Shown: positions 1-10,182, numbered from the stretch's first letter. The stretch is DNA of 64,000 bases from an uncultured Flavobacteriaceae bacterium (GCA_947502495.1 CANNAC010000012.1:26722-90721), one strand, 5' to 3'. The notes: generated from the sequence alone by a model not told the origin. Numbers and translations: made by a program.

Positions 1-107
1 GAATTTGGCACTAATGCCATCGTCTGTTTTCCTGTAAAAGGGTTAGTAGCACAAGACAAAAAAACTGCAATGGTACTACATGCAATTATTACGTTTTTAA
101 ATTTCAT
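1..107 (-). CDS. M48-family metallopeptidase lipoprotein, N-terminal fragment (cut by window edge)
   Basis: Only the first 35 codons are in the window; the gene runs off the left edge. The visible protein has a short hydrophobic signal ending in a lipobox (LSC, Cys17), then the segment ATNPFTGKQTMALVPN. The NPFTGK signature right after the lipobox Cys is what I know from Bacteroidota M48 (LoiP/YggG-like) zinc metalloprotease lipoproteins, which act in the periplasm on damaged membrane proteins. The HExxH catalytic motif lies outside the window, so the assignment rests on the N-terminus alone. The ATG at 105-107 is the only reasonable start. Confidence 0.62.
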   Translation of the reverse strand, partial: MKFKNVIIACSTIAVFLSCATNPFTGKQTMALVPN

Positions 108-208
108 TTAGGTACATGTTTTAATTAATCTCGTTAAAGTTAATGAAAGTTAACCAATAACTAATTTTCTATATAGTAATAGAGTGTCATATATTCTATT
201 AAATGTCA

Positions 209-2611
209 CTATTTACCGATAATATGTATTTCTGTAAACTCTTTATCCACAGAAAGCGATTGCGATTCTAGATTCACACTTTCTAAATTAATCTCTACAT
301 TGTCTATTTGTACAGAAGTAATTTGAAAAGGTAAATTATGCAATACTAGATTAAACTTACTGTAATCTGCGTTAAAATCACCGCGTTTATGTTGCTGAAG
401 AATTAATTCTTCCTTTTTACCAGTTACTTTAAAAGTACGTAAACTAAATCTTCCTTTCTTATAGTCATAACCATCATGTGCGTCATCATATAATTTTGAA
501 GATTCCTTACCTTCTTTATAGTACACATCTAAAGTGATTTCATCAAACTTCTTTTCATCTACATATTGTTGTACTGGATATTTCGGAATTACAGCGCCTT
601 CTTTAATAAACATTGGCATACTATCTAATTCTGCATCTACCCATACTTCTCTTCCTCCTTCAACGACCTCGTCTGTCCAGAAATTATACCATTTCCCTTT
701 AGGAATATACATTCTTCTTCCTTTGCCATTTGGTTCTAAAATTGGGCAAACTAAAATTTGTTCTCCGTATACAAACTCATCACTTCTATAGTGCGTAGCG
801 CTATCTCCTTGATCGTATAGAACTAAGGATTTTAAGATAGGTGTTCCGTCATTGATATATTTCCAAAAAGCGGTATATAAATAAGGTAATAATTGGTATC
901 TAATTTCTACAAATTTTCTTACGATATCAGTAATTTCTTCTCCGAAAACCCAAGGTTCTTGATCGCCATGATCTCCTGAAGAATGCACTCTACAAAAGGC
1001 ATGAAATACACCTAATTGAATCCATCTTGCAAATAATTCTCCTTGTGGCTGTTCGGCAAAACCTCCAATATCGCTTCCTGCAAAAGAAAATCCTGACATA
1101 GCCATACGCTGTGCTTGGTTATTCGCAATTGCTAAATGTTCCCAAGTTGCTACGTTATCTCCCATCCATGTAGAAGTATATCTTTGTGCACCAGAATATG
1201 CCGATCTTGTAATTACAAAAGGTCTTTTTGGATACGCGTATTTTTTTAAACCATGGTAGGTTGCTCGCGCCATTTGTGTTCCATAAATATTATGTGCTTT
1301 TCTATGCGAACAAGGATTTCCATCATAATCATGACGTACATCATCTGGAAACGATTTATTAGGAACGTCCATTACAGCAGGCTCGTTCATATCATTCCAC
1401 ACGCCTTTTACACCAATATCTTCAATTAATTCTTGAAATAAACTAGACCACCATTCTCTTACTTCTGGTTTTGTGTAGTCTGGAAAATAACATTCTCCAG
1501 GCCAAACTTTACCTTTCATATACGGTCCGTCGGCACGTTTACAGAAATAGTCTTTATCTAATCCTTCTTTAAAAACAGCATAATCTAAATCTATTTTAAT
1601 ACCTGGATCTATAATTACTACGGTTTTAAAACCATCTTCTTCTAGTTCCTTCACCATTCTTTTTGGATCTGGAAAAAGTTTTTTATCCCAAGTGAAACAA
1701 CGAAAACCATCCATATAATCGATATCCAAATAGATAGCATCACAAGGAATTTTTAAATCTCTAAAAGTTTTGGTTACTTCTTTTACGTTCGCTTCTGGAT
1801 AATACGACCATTTACATTGGTGAAAACCTAATGCCCATAAAGGAGGTAACGTATGTGGTTTACCTGTTAAATCGGTATAATTTTTAACAACATCTTCCAT
1901 TTGCGGACCATAGATGAAATAATAATTCATTTCTCCTCCTTGCGCCCAAAAACTGGTTACATTTCTTCTTTCGTGTGCAAAATCGAAATGCGTTTTAAAA
2001 GTATTATCAAAGAAAATACCATAAGATTTATTGTCTTGTATTGCCGTATAAAAAGGAATTGCTTTGTAAATAGGATCTGTATCTTTACCAAAAGCATACG
2101 AATCTGTTGCCCAGTTTTCGAAACGTTTTCCTTTTAGATTTACATCGACAGGTTTATCTCCTAAACCGTAAAAACTTTCTGCTTTCTGACAAGCTTTACT
2201 CATTTTTACAATATCGCCTCCATATTCATAACTCTCTTCCCAATGGAAACCAATTTCATCTTGATTAATTAGTTTGTTATCCACAGCATCATATAAAGCG
2301 ACTTGTAGCCCTAATTTCTCTACCTTACAAATCAATTTGGAAGTAGTAATAATATAATGCGTATCGTCTTCTGTTACATCTAAAAAGTTATACCCTCTAC
2401 TGGCATGGATAGTAACTCCGTAAGAAAAATCATTTTCAAATTTTCCGGTTGTGCTATATCTAAATCGGATAACACTATCTCTAACAACGGTTATTTGGAG
2501 TACAACTCCGTTTTTTGTAGAAAAATGTAAAGTATCTACATCTTTCTTATATTTTATTATTTCTGAAGGAAATAGATTCCCTTTTTGTTCTAATTCTGTA
2601 TTTACAATCAT
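209..2611 (-). CDS. Glycoside hydrolase family 31 alpha-glucosidase
   Basis: An 800-residue GH31 enzyme, expected to release glucose from the non-reducing ends of alpha-glucans. The N-terminal beta-sandwich (about 20-230) is followed by the catalytic barrel (about 250-600) and C-terminal beta domains. The nucleophile motif GVWNDMNEP puts the catalytic Asp at about 407, and WMGDN puts the acid/base Asp at about 485. There is no signal peptide, so it should be cytoplasmic. It lies 153 bases downstream of glgB on the same strand, as the last gene of the glycogen block, which suggests intracellular glycogen or maltodextrin turnover. Exact linkage preference (alpha-1,4, alpha-1,6 or other) cannot be read from the sequence. 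Confidence 0.93.
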   Translation of the reverse strand: MIVNTELEQKGNLFPSEIIKYKKDVDTLHFSTKNGVVLQITVVRDSVIRFRYSTTGKFENDFSYGVTIHASRGYNFLDVTEDDTHYIITTSKLICKVEKLGLQVALYDAVDNKLINQDEIGFHWEESYEYGGDIVKMSKACQKAESFYGLGDKPVDVNLKGKRFENWATDSYAFGKDTDPIYKAIPFYTAIQDNKSYGIFFDNTFKTHFDFAHERRNVTSFWAQGGEMNYYFIYGPQMEDVVKNYTDLTGKPHTLPPLWALGFHQCKWSYYPEANVKEVTKTFRDLKIPCDAIYLDIDYMDGFRCFTWDKKLFPDPKRMVKELEEDGFKTVVIIDPGIKIDLDYAVFKEGLDKDYFCKRADGPYMKGKVWPGECYFPDYTKPEVREWWSSLFQELIEDIGVKGVWNDMNEPAVMDVPNKSFPDDVRHDYDGNPCSHRKAHNIYGTQMARATYHGLKKYAYPKRPFVITRSAYSGAQRYTSTWMGDNVATWEHLAIANNQAQRMAMSGFSFAGSDIGGFAEQPQGELFARWIQLGVFHAFCRVHSSGDHGDQEPWVFGEEITDIVRKFVEIRYQLLPYLYTAFWKYINDGTPILKSLVLYDQGDSATHYRSDEFVYGEQILVCPILEPNGKGRRMYIPKGKWYNFWTDEVVEGGREVWVDAELDSMPMFIKEGAVIPKYPVQQYVDEKKFDEITLDVYYKEGKESSKLYDDAHDGYDYKKGRFSLRTFKVTGKKEELILQQHKRGDFNADYSKFNLVLHNLPFQITSVQIDNVEINLESVNLESQSLSVDKEFTEIHIIGK

Positions 2612-2764
2612 CTTGCAATCTTTTAAGTAGTATGTAAAAAAACATAAAAAAACGTTGTAAAAAAAACTATACTATTAGTTCTTATAACTTATTATTAACT
2701 ATATCGTTTTAGTATGTAATTTTTATTAAATTTTTAAAAAAGAAGCTTAAAAAAGATATTTATT

Positions 2765-4672
2765 TTATTGATATTTAAATGCTAACATGGTTAAAGGCGG
2801 AATACTAATGGCTACCGAATTTTTTCTGTTTTGCCATTTTTCAGCTTCCGAAGTAAGGGTTTTATTCTTAAAATCTCCGGTACCAAAATACTCTTTATCA
2901 TTGCTATTAAACACCTCTTTTAATTTTCCTTTTTTAGGAAGACCAATACGATATCCTTCTCTAGGAACCGGCGTCATATTACAAGCAATAATTAGGTTAT
3001 CTTTAGGTTTCTTTCCTTTTCTAATATATACTAAAACCGAATTTTCTGCATCGTTATAATCGATCCATTCAAAACCTTCTTGTTCAAATTGTTTTTCGTG
3101 TAAAGCAGGTTCCGTTTTATATAAAGTATTTAAGTCTTTTATCAGTTTCTGCACGCCTTTATGTGGTTTGTATTGCAGTAAATGCCAATCTAAACTGGTT
3201 TGAAAATTCCATTCTTCACTTTGTCCGAATTCTGCACCTTGAAACAATAATTTTGTTCCAGGATGTGTAAACATATACCCATAAAGTAAGCGTAAATTGG
3301 CGAATTTTTGCCATTCGTCACCAGGCATTCTATTTAAAATCGATTTTTTACCATATACCACTTCATCATGACTTAGCGGCAACATAAAATTTTCTGTAAA
3401 CGCATAGGTCATGCTAAACGTTAAATCGTTTTGGTGGTGTTTTCTATACGCAGGATCTTTTGCAAAGTAATCTAAGGTATCGTGCATCCACCCCATCATC
3501 CATTTCATACCAAATCCTAAACCACCTAAAAAAACAGGTTTAGAAACTCCGGGAAAGGATGTAGATTCTTCAGCTATTGCTTGTACATCTGGAAACGTGC
3601 CGTAAACAGCTTCGTTTAACTCTTTCATAAATGCAATGGCATCTAGATTTTCTCTTCCGCCATGTTCATTTGGTTCCCACTCGCCTTCTTCTCTAGAATA
3701 ATCTAAAAACAGCATCGATGCTACTGCGTCTACACGTAAACCGTCGGCATGATATTGGTCTAACCAAAATAACGCATTACTAATCAAAAAGGATTTCACT
3801 TCGTTTCGTCCGTAATTAAAGATTAAACTCTTCCAGTCTTGATGGTATCCTTTTCTTTTATCTGGATGTTCATACAAACACGAACCATCGAAAAAACCTA
3901 GTCCGTGCGCATCTTCTGGAAAATGTGAAGGCACCCAGTCTAATAAAATTCCGATATCGTTTTGGTGTAATTTATCTACTAATAGTTTAAATTCTTCCGG
4001 ATACCCAAAACGTGACGTTGGTGCAAAATACCCTGTTACTTGATATCCCCAACTTGGGTCATAAGGAAACTCCATAATAGGCATCAACTCTACGTGTGTA
4101 AAGTTCATTTCCTTTACATAGTCTACCAATTGGTCTGCTAACTCTACATAAGATAGAAAACGATTCTCTTCTATTTGTTTTTTCCAAGACCCTAAATGTA
4201 CCTCGTACACAGAAAAAGGTGCGTCTAATGCATTCTTCTTTTTTCGAGATTTCATCCATTTAGTATCTTTCCAACTGTATGCATCTTCCCAAACTATAGA
4301 AGCTGTTTTCGGGTTGTGTTCAAAACGTCTCGCATACGGATCTGCTTTTTCCGTTTTTATACCATTGTTTGTACTTTCAATTTTATATTTATAAGTGGTT
4401 CCTTTACCTACACTTGGTATAAAGCCTTCCCAAATCCCACTTTCGTCCCAACGTACATTTAAGGGATGTTCTCCTTCTTTCCAAAAATTGAAATCGCCAA
4501 TTACGGAAACCTGTTTTGCACTAGGCGCCCAAACCGCAAAATAGGTTCCTTCTACGCCGTCTACTGTAATAATGTGTGATCCAAACTTCTCGTAAAGTTT
4601 GTAATGTTTACCAGATTTAAATAAATCAATATCAAAATCTGTAAATAAGCTATGTACTATTACTTTAGACAT
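2765..4672 (-). CDS. glgB: 1,4-alpha-glucan branching enzyme GlgB
   Basis: A 635-residue GH13 branching enzyme that makes the alpha-1,6 branch points of glycogen. It has an N-terminal CBM48 domain (about 40-120, with GTYFAVWAP and FNFWKEGEHPL), the catalytic barrel, and a C-terminal all-beta domain. Catalytic residues are visible: the nucleophile Asp315 in DGLRVDAV, the acid/base Glu368 in AIAEES, and the transition-state Asp436 in LSHDEV. It is shorter at the N-terminus than the 730-residue E. coli enzyme, lacking the extra N1 domain, which is common in the family. It is 30 bases downstream of glgC and co-oriented with it, so it is almost certainly in one operon. Confidence 0.97.
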   Translation of the reverse strand: MSKVIVHSLFTDFDIDLFKSGKHYKLYEKFGSHIITVDGVEGTYFAVWAPSAKQVSVIGDFNFWKEGEHPLNVRWDESGIWEGFIPSVGKGTTYKYKIESTNNGIKTEKADPYARRFEHNPKTASIVWEDAYSWKDTKWMKSRKKKNALDAPFSVYEVHLGSWKKQIEENRFLSYVELADQLVDYVKEMNFTHVELMPIMEFPYDPSWGYQVTGYFAPTSRFGYPEEFKLLVDKLHQNDIGILLDWVPSHFPEDAHGLGFFDGSCLYEHPDKRKGYHQDWKSLIFNYGRNEVKSFLISNALFWLDQYHADGLRVDAVASMLFLDYSREEGEWEPNEHGGRENLDAIAFMKELNEAVYGTFPDVQAIAEESTSFPGVSKPVFLGGLGFGMKWMMGWMHDTLDYFAKDPAYRKHHQNDLTFSMTYAFTENFMLPLSHDEVVYGKKSILNRMPGDEWQKFANLRLLYGYMFTHPGTKLLFQGAEFGQSEEWNFQTSLDWHLLQYKPHKGVQKLIKDLNTLYKTEPALHEKQFEQEGFEWIDYNDAENSVLVYIRKGKKPKDNLIIACNMTPVPREGYRIGLPKKGKLKEVFNSNDKEYFGTGDFKNKTLTSEAEKWQNRKNSVAISIPPLTMLAFKYQ

Positions 4673-4702
4673 ATATTGTTTTTTGGATAGGTTTAAAATG
4701 TA

Positions 4703-5968
4703 CTAGTTAATTATAGTTCCTTTTGGTATAGTTGCTCCTTTTTTCACCACTACAATTCCGTCTTTTATAAGGTAGGTATCTGTTTCCACATCTTTTAAAT
4801 GCAGTCCTCCTTCAATCTTAACATCATCACCAATTCTACAATTTTTATCTATGATACAGTTGTTTATGTAACATCTATCGCCAATACCCAGAATATTTTC
4901 AATCTTGTTTTTTTCAATATCCTTTAATGATTCATAGCTATCATTACCCATCATATAGGTATTTAAAATAACAGATTCTTTACCAATTCTAGAACGAATA
5001 CCAATAACACTTCTTTCAATTTTAGCTGCATGAATAATACAACCATCTGCTATCACTGTTTTATTTAATAAGGTTCCAGAAATTTTAGAAGTTGGTAATA
5101 TTCTTGCTCTAGTATATACTCTATCTTCGGCATATAAATTAAACTTAGGGATATCGTCTGTTAAGCCTAGATTTGCATCAAAGAAAGATTCTATGGTTCC
5201 AATATCGGTCCAATAGCCTTCATATTGATAACTTACTGTTTTATGATGATGAATAGATTGTGGTATAATTTCTTTACCAAAATCGTTAGTATCTGGGTTT
5301 TCCATTAGTTTCACCAATAGGTCTCTATTAAAGATATAGATTCCCATAGAAGCAAGATAATTTCTACCTTCCGATTTCATTTCATCACTTACATCGGATG
5401 TCCATTCTGGCAATAAATCGGCATCTGGTTTTTCAATAAATGAAGTAATTGTATTTTCTTCATCCGTTTTTAAAATACCAAATCCGGTTGCTTCTTTGGC
5501 AGTTACCGGATAGGTTGCAATCGTTATTTCGGCATTACTTTCTTTATGCTTATCAATCATTTCTTGCAAATCCATATTATATAATTGATCTCCAGAAAGT
5601 ATTAAGGCATATTCAAAATCATGACTTAAAAAGTGATGCATACTTTGTCTTACAGCATCTGCAGTACCTTGAAACCAGCTATCACTTTGCATGGTTTGTT
5701 CTGCAGCTAAAACATCTACAAAAGCATGACTAAAAAAACTAAAGTGATACGTGTTTTTTATGTGTTTATTTAAAGACGCCGAGTTAAACTGCGTTAACAC
5801 ATATATTCTTTTAAGATTAGAGTTGATACAATTAGAAATAGGAATATCTACCAACCTATATTTTCCTGCAATGGGCACTGCAGGTTTAGATCTTGCTTGC
5901 GTTAAAGGGTATAGTCTAGAGCCTTGTCCTCCACCTAAAATAATAGATAACACTTTATTATTAATCAT
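4703..5968 (-). CDS. glgC: Glucose-1-phosphate adenylyltransferase GlgC
   Basis: A 421-residue ADP-glucose pyrophosphorylase, making ADP-glucose from ATP and glucose-1-phosphate: the committed, allosterically controlled step of glycogen synthesis. The nucleotidyltransferase signature GGGQGSRLYPLTQARSKPAVP lies at residues 12-32, followed by YRLVDIPISN. The FIEKPD segment and YWTDIGTIESFFDANL are typical family blocks, and the C-terminal third shows the hexapeptide-like left-handed beta-helix pattern. Its start is only 6 bases from the glgA stop, so the two genes must be cotranscribed. Confidence 0.97.
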   Translation of the reverse strand: MINNKVLSIILGGGQGSRLYPLTQARSKPAVPIAGKYRLVDIPISNCINSNLKRIYVLTQFNSASLNKHIKNTYHFSFFSHAFVDVLAAEQTMQSDSWFQGTADAVRQSMHHFLSHDFEYALILSGDQLYNMDLQEMIDKHKESNAEITIATYPVTAKEATGFGILKTDEENTITSFIEKPDADLLPEWTSDVSDEMKSEGRNYLASMGIYIFNRDLLVKLMENPDTNDFGKEIIPQSIHHHKTVSYQYEGYWTDIGTIESFFDANLGLTDDIPKFNLYAEDRVYTRARILPTSKISGTLLNKTVIADGCIIHAAKIERSVIGIRSRIGKESVILNTYMMGNDSYESLKDIEKNKIENILGIGDRCYINNCIIDKNCRIGDDVKIEGGLHLKDVETDTYLIKDGIVVVKKGATIPKGTIIN

Positions 5969-5974
5969 AATCTT

Positions 5975-7381
5975 TTAGTTTATTGATTTATATAATTCAA
6001 TATATTCTGAAGCCGATGCATCCCAGGAATGATCTATTTTCATAATATATTTTCTTGTTTTTTTAAATTTATCTTGATCTTTATACAGCGTAATACCTCT
6101 TTGTATGGCATGCTCTATTTCTGCAACAGTTACTTCATCATGGCAAATACCAAAACCGTTTTCATTAGCTATATCTACAACCGTATCTTTTAAACCGCCT
6201 GTACTTCTCACTATAGGAATGGTTCCATACCTTAAAGAGTACATCTGGTTTAAACCACAAGGTTCTACTCTAGATGGCATTAATAAAAAATCTGCGCCAC
6301 CATATATGATATGCGATAGCTTTTCATCATAACCAATAAAAGCATCATAGTTGCCTTTATGTTCTTCTTTTAATGCTTTTAATTCTTCTTCTACTTCTTT
6401 ATTTCCTGACCCTAAAAGTAGGATAGAACAATTCTTTTCTTTTAAAATGGTCTGAAATACTTCAGGCAGTAAATCCGATCCTTTTTCGTAAACTAATCTA
6501 CCTATAAAAGCAAATAGCGGTTTACTTGTATCTAAGTTAAAAGTCTCGCACAACCACTTTTTATTTTTTCCTCTTCCTAAATTTACATTTTTTTCTGAAA
6601 AATTAGAAATTAGATACTCGTCTTTTTCCGGATTCCAAACTGCTGCATCTATTCCGTTTAAAATACCAACACATTTTTGGCTTTCGGCTTTTAACAAATC
6701 TTGCAAACCGTTTGCCTCCAGTTTTAATTCTTCCATATAACTTGGCGATACAGTAGTCACTCGCCAAGCACATTTTATTGCAGCAGCTAACGGATTTATT
6801 TGACCATTCCAATCTAACAATCCTACATTTTCCTTATCAAATTCCGGAATAAAACCTAGCTTATCATAACCAAATCCGCCTTGATATTGTGCATTATGAA
6901 TGGTAGTTATTACAGGAATTTTATTTAAACTTTCATATTTAAAACTTTCTTGCAACATAAAAGGAACCAGTCCGGTATGGTGATCGTGACAATGAAAAAT
7001 ATTAGGTTTTTCATCTAAAGTAAGTATCCAATCTAATGCTGCTATTTGAAAAGCTAAAAAACGATCGGTATCATCAAAAGAATACACATAATCTTTAAAA
7101 AGCAAAGACGGTACATCTATAAAAAACACATCAAAATCTAAACTATTTTCCTTAAGAATTAGCACTTCAAAATCGTGTGCCACTTCATTCAATAAAACTT
7201 GAGATTTATAGACAGAAACAAAGGTGTTATCTGCGGTAAATTTATTGTCGTAGAAAGGCATAATAACACTGCTTTTTAGGCCAAGTGCATTTTGATATTT
7301 AGGTAGTGCACCAACCACATCTGCCAAACCTCCAACTTTAGCTATTGGGTAACATTCTGCACTAATATGTATTATCTTCAT
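5975..7381 (-). CDS. glgA: Glycogen synthase GlgA (GT5)
   Basis: A 468-residue ADP-glucose-dependent glycogen synthase with two Rossmann domains (GT-B fold). The N-terminal KVGGL motif that binds ADP-glucose is at residues 15-19, and the C-terminal block PSRVEPCGLNQMYSLRYG carries the conserved Glu of retaining GT-B enzymes; STGGLKDTV follows. It is the first gene of the minus-strand operon glgA-glgC-glgB-GH31. The 158-base gap to the divergent msrB gene must hold the operon promoter, but I see no perfect TAnnTTTG box there. Confidence 0.96.
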   Translation of the reverse strand: MKIIHISAECYPIAKVGGLADVVGALPKYQNALGLKSSVIMPFYDNKFTADNTFVSVYKSQVLLNEVAHDFEVLILKENSLDFDVFFIDVPSLLFKDYVYSFDDTDRFLAFQIAALDWILTLDEKPNIFHCHDHHTGLVPFMLQESFKYESLNKIPVITTIHNAQYQGGFGYDKLGFIPEFDKENVGLLDWNGQINPLAAAIKCAWRVTTVSPSYMEELKLEANGLQDLLKAESQKCVGILNGIDAAVWNPEKDEYLISNFSEKNVNLGRGKNKKWLCETFNLDTSKPLFAFIGRLVYEKGSDLLPEVFQTILKEKNCSILLLGSGNKEVEEELKALKEEHKGNYDAFIGYDEKLSHIIYGGADFLLMPSRVEPCGLNQMYSLRYGTIPIVRSTGGLKDTVVDIANENGFGICHDEVTVAEIEHAIQRGITLYKDQDKFKKTRKYIMKIDHSWDASASEYIELYKSIN

Positions 7382-7539
7382 CCAATGTATTTAGTATTAC
7401 CCTTCTAAATTAGTAAATTTATATGAAAAGAGAACTTTAATAGTTAAATAGTTAATGTAAATATATTACTACACCGATTTCGTAATGATGCGATAATTAT
7501 TCCGACATAATAAAGAAACAAAATCAATACCTTTATTTT

Positions 7540-8022
7540 ATGAAAAAGTTTTTATTAGTCAGTATTATCAGTCTTTTATTTAGTTGTAATTCTTCCGCAC
7601 AAAAAAATAAGACAGAAAAAAAAGCAGAATATCCGGTAACTAAAACCGATACCGAATGGAAAAAGGAACTTAGCGAAGAACAATATTATGTATTACGAGA
7701 AGCAGGAACGGAACGCCCTTTTTCTAGTCCGTTAAATAAAAACGAACTCAAAGGAACCTACCATTGTGCTGCATGTAATATTGCATTATTTAAAAGCGAA
7801 CACAAGTTTGATTCTGGTACTGGATGGCCAAGTTTTGACAGAGAAATTAAAGGGAATGTCGCTTTTGGATCGGATAACAACTTAGGCTATTCTAGAGACG
7901 AAGAACATTGCGCAAACTGTGGCGGACATTTAGGTCATGTTTTTAATGATGGGCCAAGAAAAACTACAGGAAAACGTCATTGTATAAATGGTGATGCCTT
8001 AAAGTTTGTACCTGCTAAATAG
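7540..8022 (+). CDS. msrB: Peptide-methionine (R)-S-oxide reductase MsrB, lipoprotein form
   Basis: A 160-residue MsrB that reduces methionine-R-sulfoxide in oxidised proteins. A lipobox (LLFSC, Cys16) shows an exported, lipid-anchored form, so it probably repairs envelope proteins. The zinc-binding CxxC pairs are Cys76/Cys79 and Cys124/Cys127 (the latter in HCANCGGHLGHVFNDGP), and the catalytic Cys is about 148 in KRHCING. The blocks GTGWPSF and YSRDEEHC are typical. It stands alone, divergent from glgA. A near-consensus box (TACCTTTA) lies about 10 bases before the start codon, which would give a very short leader. Confidence 0.94.
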   Translation: MKKFLLVSIISLLFSCNSSAQKNKTEKKAEYPVTKTDTEWKKELSEEQYYVLREAGTERPFSSPLNKNELKGTYHCAACNIALFKSEHKFDSGTGWPSFDREIKGNVAFGSDNNLGYSRDEEHCANCGGHLGHVFNDGPRKTTGKRHCINGDALKFVPAK

Positions 8023-8115
8023 TTAAAATAACAATCCTTAGATAAATTCTAGTTATAGCAATTCCGTATTAGATACCTGTAGAAGTACTATATTTAGTAC
8101 ATAAATTCTGAATGT

Positions 8116-8670
8116 ATGGAAAGCTCTTATTTGTCAAGCACGATAAAACAATTTGAATACTATAAATCTCTTGGAGATAAAACCATAAACCAACTTTCGT
8201 TTAAAGAATTACAATGGCAACCCAATGAAGCATCTAATACTGTTTCCGTTGTCATAAAACATATGGTTGGTAATATGTTATCGCGTTGGACCAACTTTTT
8301 AACCGAAGATGGCGAAAAAACATGGAGAACGCGGGATGCAGAATTTCAAGAAACGTATACCAATAAAGAAGAACTTCTAGCTGCTTGGGAAAATGGTTGG
8401 CTTTGTCTATTTACCGCAATTAAACCATTAAAACCGGAAGATTTAGAACGTATTATTTACATACGTAATCAAGGACACACAGTCACAGAAGCAATCAATA
8501 GACAATTAGCACACTACTCCTATCACGTTGGGCAAATGGTCTTTTTAGGAAAACTTTTAAAAGGAAACAATTGGCAATCTTTATCTATTCCTAAAGGAAA
8601 GTCTGCTACTTACAATCAAGAGAAATTTTCAAAAGAAAAAGAAAGAAAACATTTTACAGACGATCTTTAA
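8116..8670 (+). CDS. DUF1572 (DinB/YfiT-like) putative metal-dependent hydrolase
   Basis: A 184-residue four-helix-bundle protein of the DUF1572 branch of the DinB superfamily. The typical opening (YLSSTIKQFEYYKSLGDKTI), the SVVIKHMVGNMLSRW block with its His, and the later HYSYHVGQMVFLGKLL block supply the His ligands for a metal in this fold. The biochemical role is unknown; relatives include thiol-linked transferases and DNA-damage-inducible proteins. It lies 93 bases after msrB and may be co-expressed with it, but nothing in the sequence proves this. Confidence 0.82.
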   Translation: MESSYLSSTIKQFEYYKSLGDKTINQLSFKELQWQPNEASNTVSVVIKHMVGNMLSRWTNFLTEDGEKTWRTRDAEFQETYTNKEELLAAWENGWLCLFTAIKPLKPEDLERIIYIRNQGHTVTEAINRQLAHYSYHVGQMVFLGKLLKGNNWQSLSIPKGKSATYNQEKFSKEKERKHFTDDL

Positions 8671-8805
8671 TGGTATACAATTCTTAAACCATATAGCAAA
8701 AATGCTTGTACATTATATAGTTTTAGAATTTAGCATTTGGAATTTTAATTTTTACGTTTAGGTTTTGTAACTTCGTAACTTCAAAAATCGACTAAAAAAA
8801 ATACG

Positions 8806-10182
8806 ATGAGTAAATACGATATAATTGTACTTGGAAGTGGTCCTGGAGGCTACGTAGCTGCTATTAGAGCATCTCAATTAGGTTTAAAAACAGCTATTAT
8901 AGAAAAAGAAAGCCTTGGTGGAATCTGCCTAAATTGGGGATGTATTCCTACTAAAGCCTTATTAAAATCTGCCCAAGTTTTTGAATATTTAAAACATGCG
9001 GATGATTATGGTCTTTCTGTAAAAGAGTATGACAAAGATTTTAATGCTGTTGTAAAACGTAGTCGTGGTGTTGCTGAAGGTATGAGTAACGGCGTTAAGT
9101 TTTTAATGAAAAAAAACAAAATTGATGTTATCGAAGGTTTTGGAAAACTAAAAACTGGAAAAAAAGTAGATGTTGACGGAAAAGAATATACTGCAGATCA
9201 TATTATAATTGCAACTGGAGCACGTTCTAGAGAATTACCAAGTTTACCACAAGATGGTAAAAAAGTAATTGGGTATAGAGAAGCAATGGTTTTACCAGAA
9301 CAACCAAAGAAAATGATTGTTGTTGGTTCTGGAGCAATTGGAGTAGAATTTGCGTACTTCTATAACTCTATGGGAACCGATGTAACTATTGTAGAATACT
9401 TACCAAATGTAGTTCCTGTTGAAGATATAGATGTATCGAAACAATTAGAAAAAAGCTTTAAGAAAAGCGGAATAAAAATAATGACTTCTGCAGAAGTTAC
9501 CAGTGTAGATACTTCTGGAGAAGGTGTAAAAGCAACGGTAAAGACTGCTAAAGGAGAAGAAGTTTTAGAAGCTGATATTATTCTTTCTGCTGTTGGAATT
9601 AAATCAAACATAGAAAATATTGGACTAGAAGATGTTGGTATTGCTGTAGATAGAGATAAAGTTTTAGTTAACGATTTCTACCAAACAAATATCCCTGGTT
9701 ACTATGCTATTGGAGACATTACTCCTGGTCAAGCTTTAGCACACGTTGCTTCTGCCGAAGCTATTTTATGTGTGGAGAAAATTGCTGGTCAACATGTAGA
9801 AGCTTTAGATTATGGTAATATTCCTGGTTGTACGTATTGTACACCAGAAATTGCATCTGTTGGTTTAACAGAAAAACAAGCAAAAGAACAAGGCTTAGAT
9901 ATTAAAGTTGGAAAATTTCCTTTTTCTGCTTCTGGTAAAGCAAGTGCTTCTGGAGCAAAAGATGGGTTTGTAAAAGTAATCTTTGATGCCAAATACGGTG
10001 AATGGCTAGGTTGCCATATGATTGGAGCTGGTGTAACAGATATGATTGCAGAAGCTGTTTTAGGAAGAAAACTAGAAACAACAGGTCATGAAGTGTTAAA
10101 AACGGTACATCCACATCCAACCATGAGTGAAGCGGTTATGGAAGCTGTTGCTGCTGCTTATGGCGAAGTGATACACTTATAG
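8806..10182 (+). CDS. lpdA: Dihydrolipoyl dehydrogenase (E3)
   Basis: A 458-residue flavoprotein disulfide reductase, the E3 subunit that reoxidises dihydrolipoamide in 2-oxoacid dehydrogenase complexes and glycine cleavage. It has the FAD-binding GSGPGGYVAAI motif at residues 10-20, the redox disulfide Cys41/Cys46 in GGICLNWGCIPTKALL, the NAD-binding VGSGAIGVEFAY block, and the C-terminal active-site HPHPTMSEAV carrying the catalytic His-Glu pair. No other complex subunit is next to it, which is normal for a stand-alone shared E3. Its stop codon overlaps the first unit of a 7-bp tandem repeat. Confidence 0.96.
   Translation: MSKYDIIVLGSGPGGYVAAIRASQLGLKTAIIEKESLGGICLNWGCIPTKALLKSAQVFEYLKHADDYGLSVKEYDKDFNAVVKRSRGVAEGMSNGVKFLMKKNKIDVIEGFGKLKTGKKVDVDGKEYTADHIIIATGARSRELPSLPQDGKKVIGYREAMVLPEQPKKMIVVGSGAIGVEFAYFYNSMGTDVTIVEYLPNVVPVEDIDVSKQLEKSFKKSGIKIMTSAEVTSVDTSGEGVKATVKTAKGEEVLEADIILSAVGIKSNIENIGLEDVGIAVDRDKVLVNDFYQTNIPGYYAIGDITPGQALAHVASAEAILCVEKIAGQHVEALDYGNIPGCTYCTPEIASVGLTEKQAKEQGLDIKVGKFPFSASGKASASGAKDGFVKVIFDAKYGEWLGCHMIGAGVTDMIAEAVLGRKLETTGHEVLKTVHPHPTMSEAVMEAVAAAYGEVIHL

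Noticed and set aside
9360..10120. Several antisense frames opposite lpdA
   Set aside because: They mirror codon bias of the real gene and show no domain, start context or terminator.
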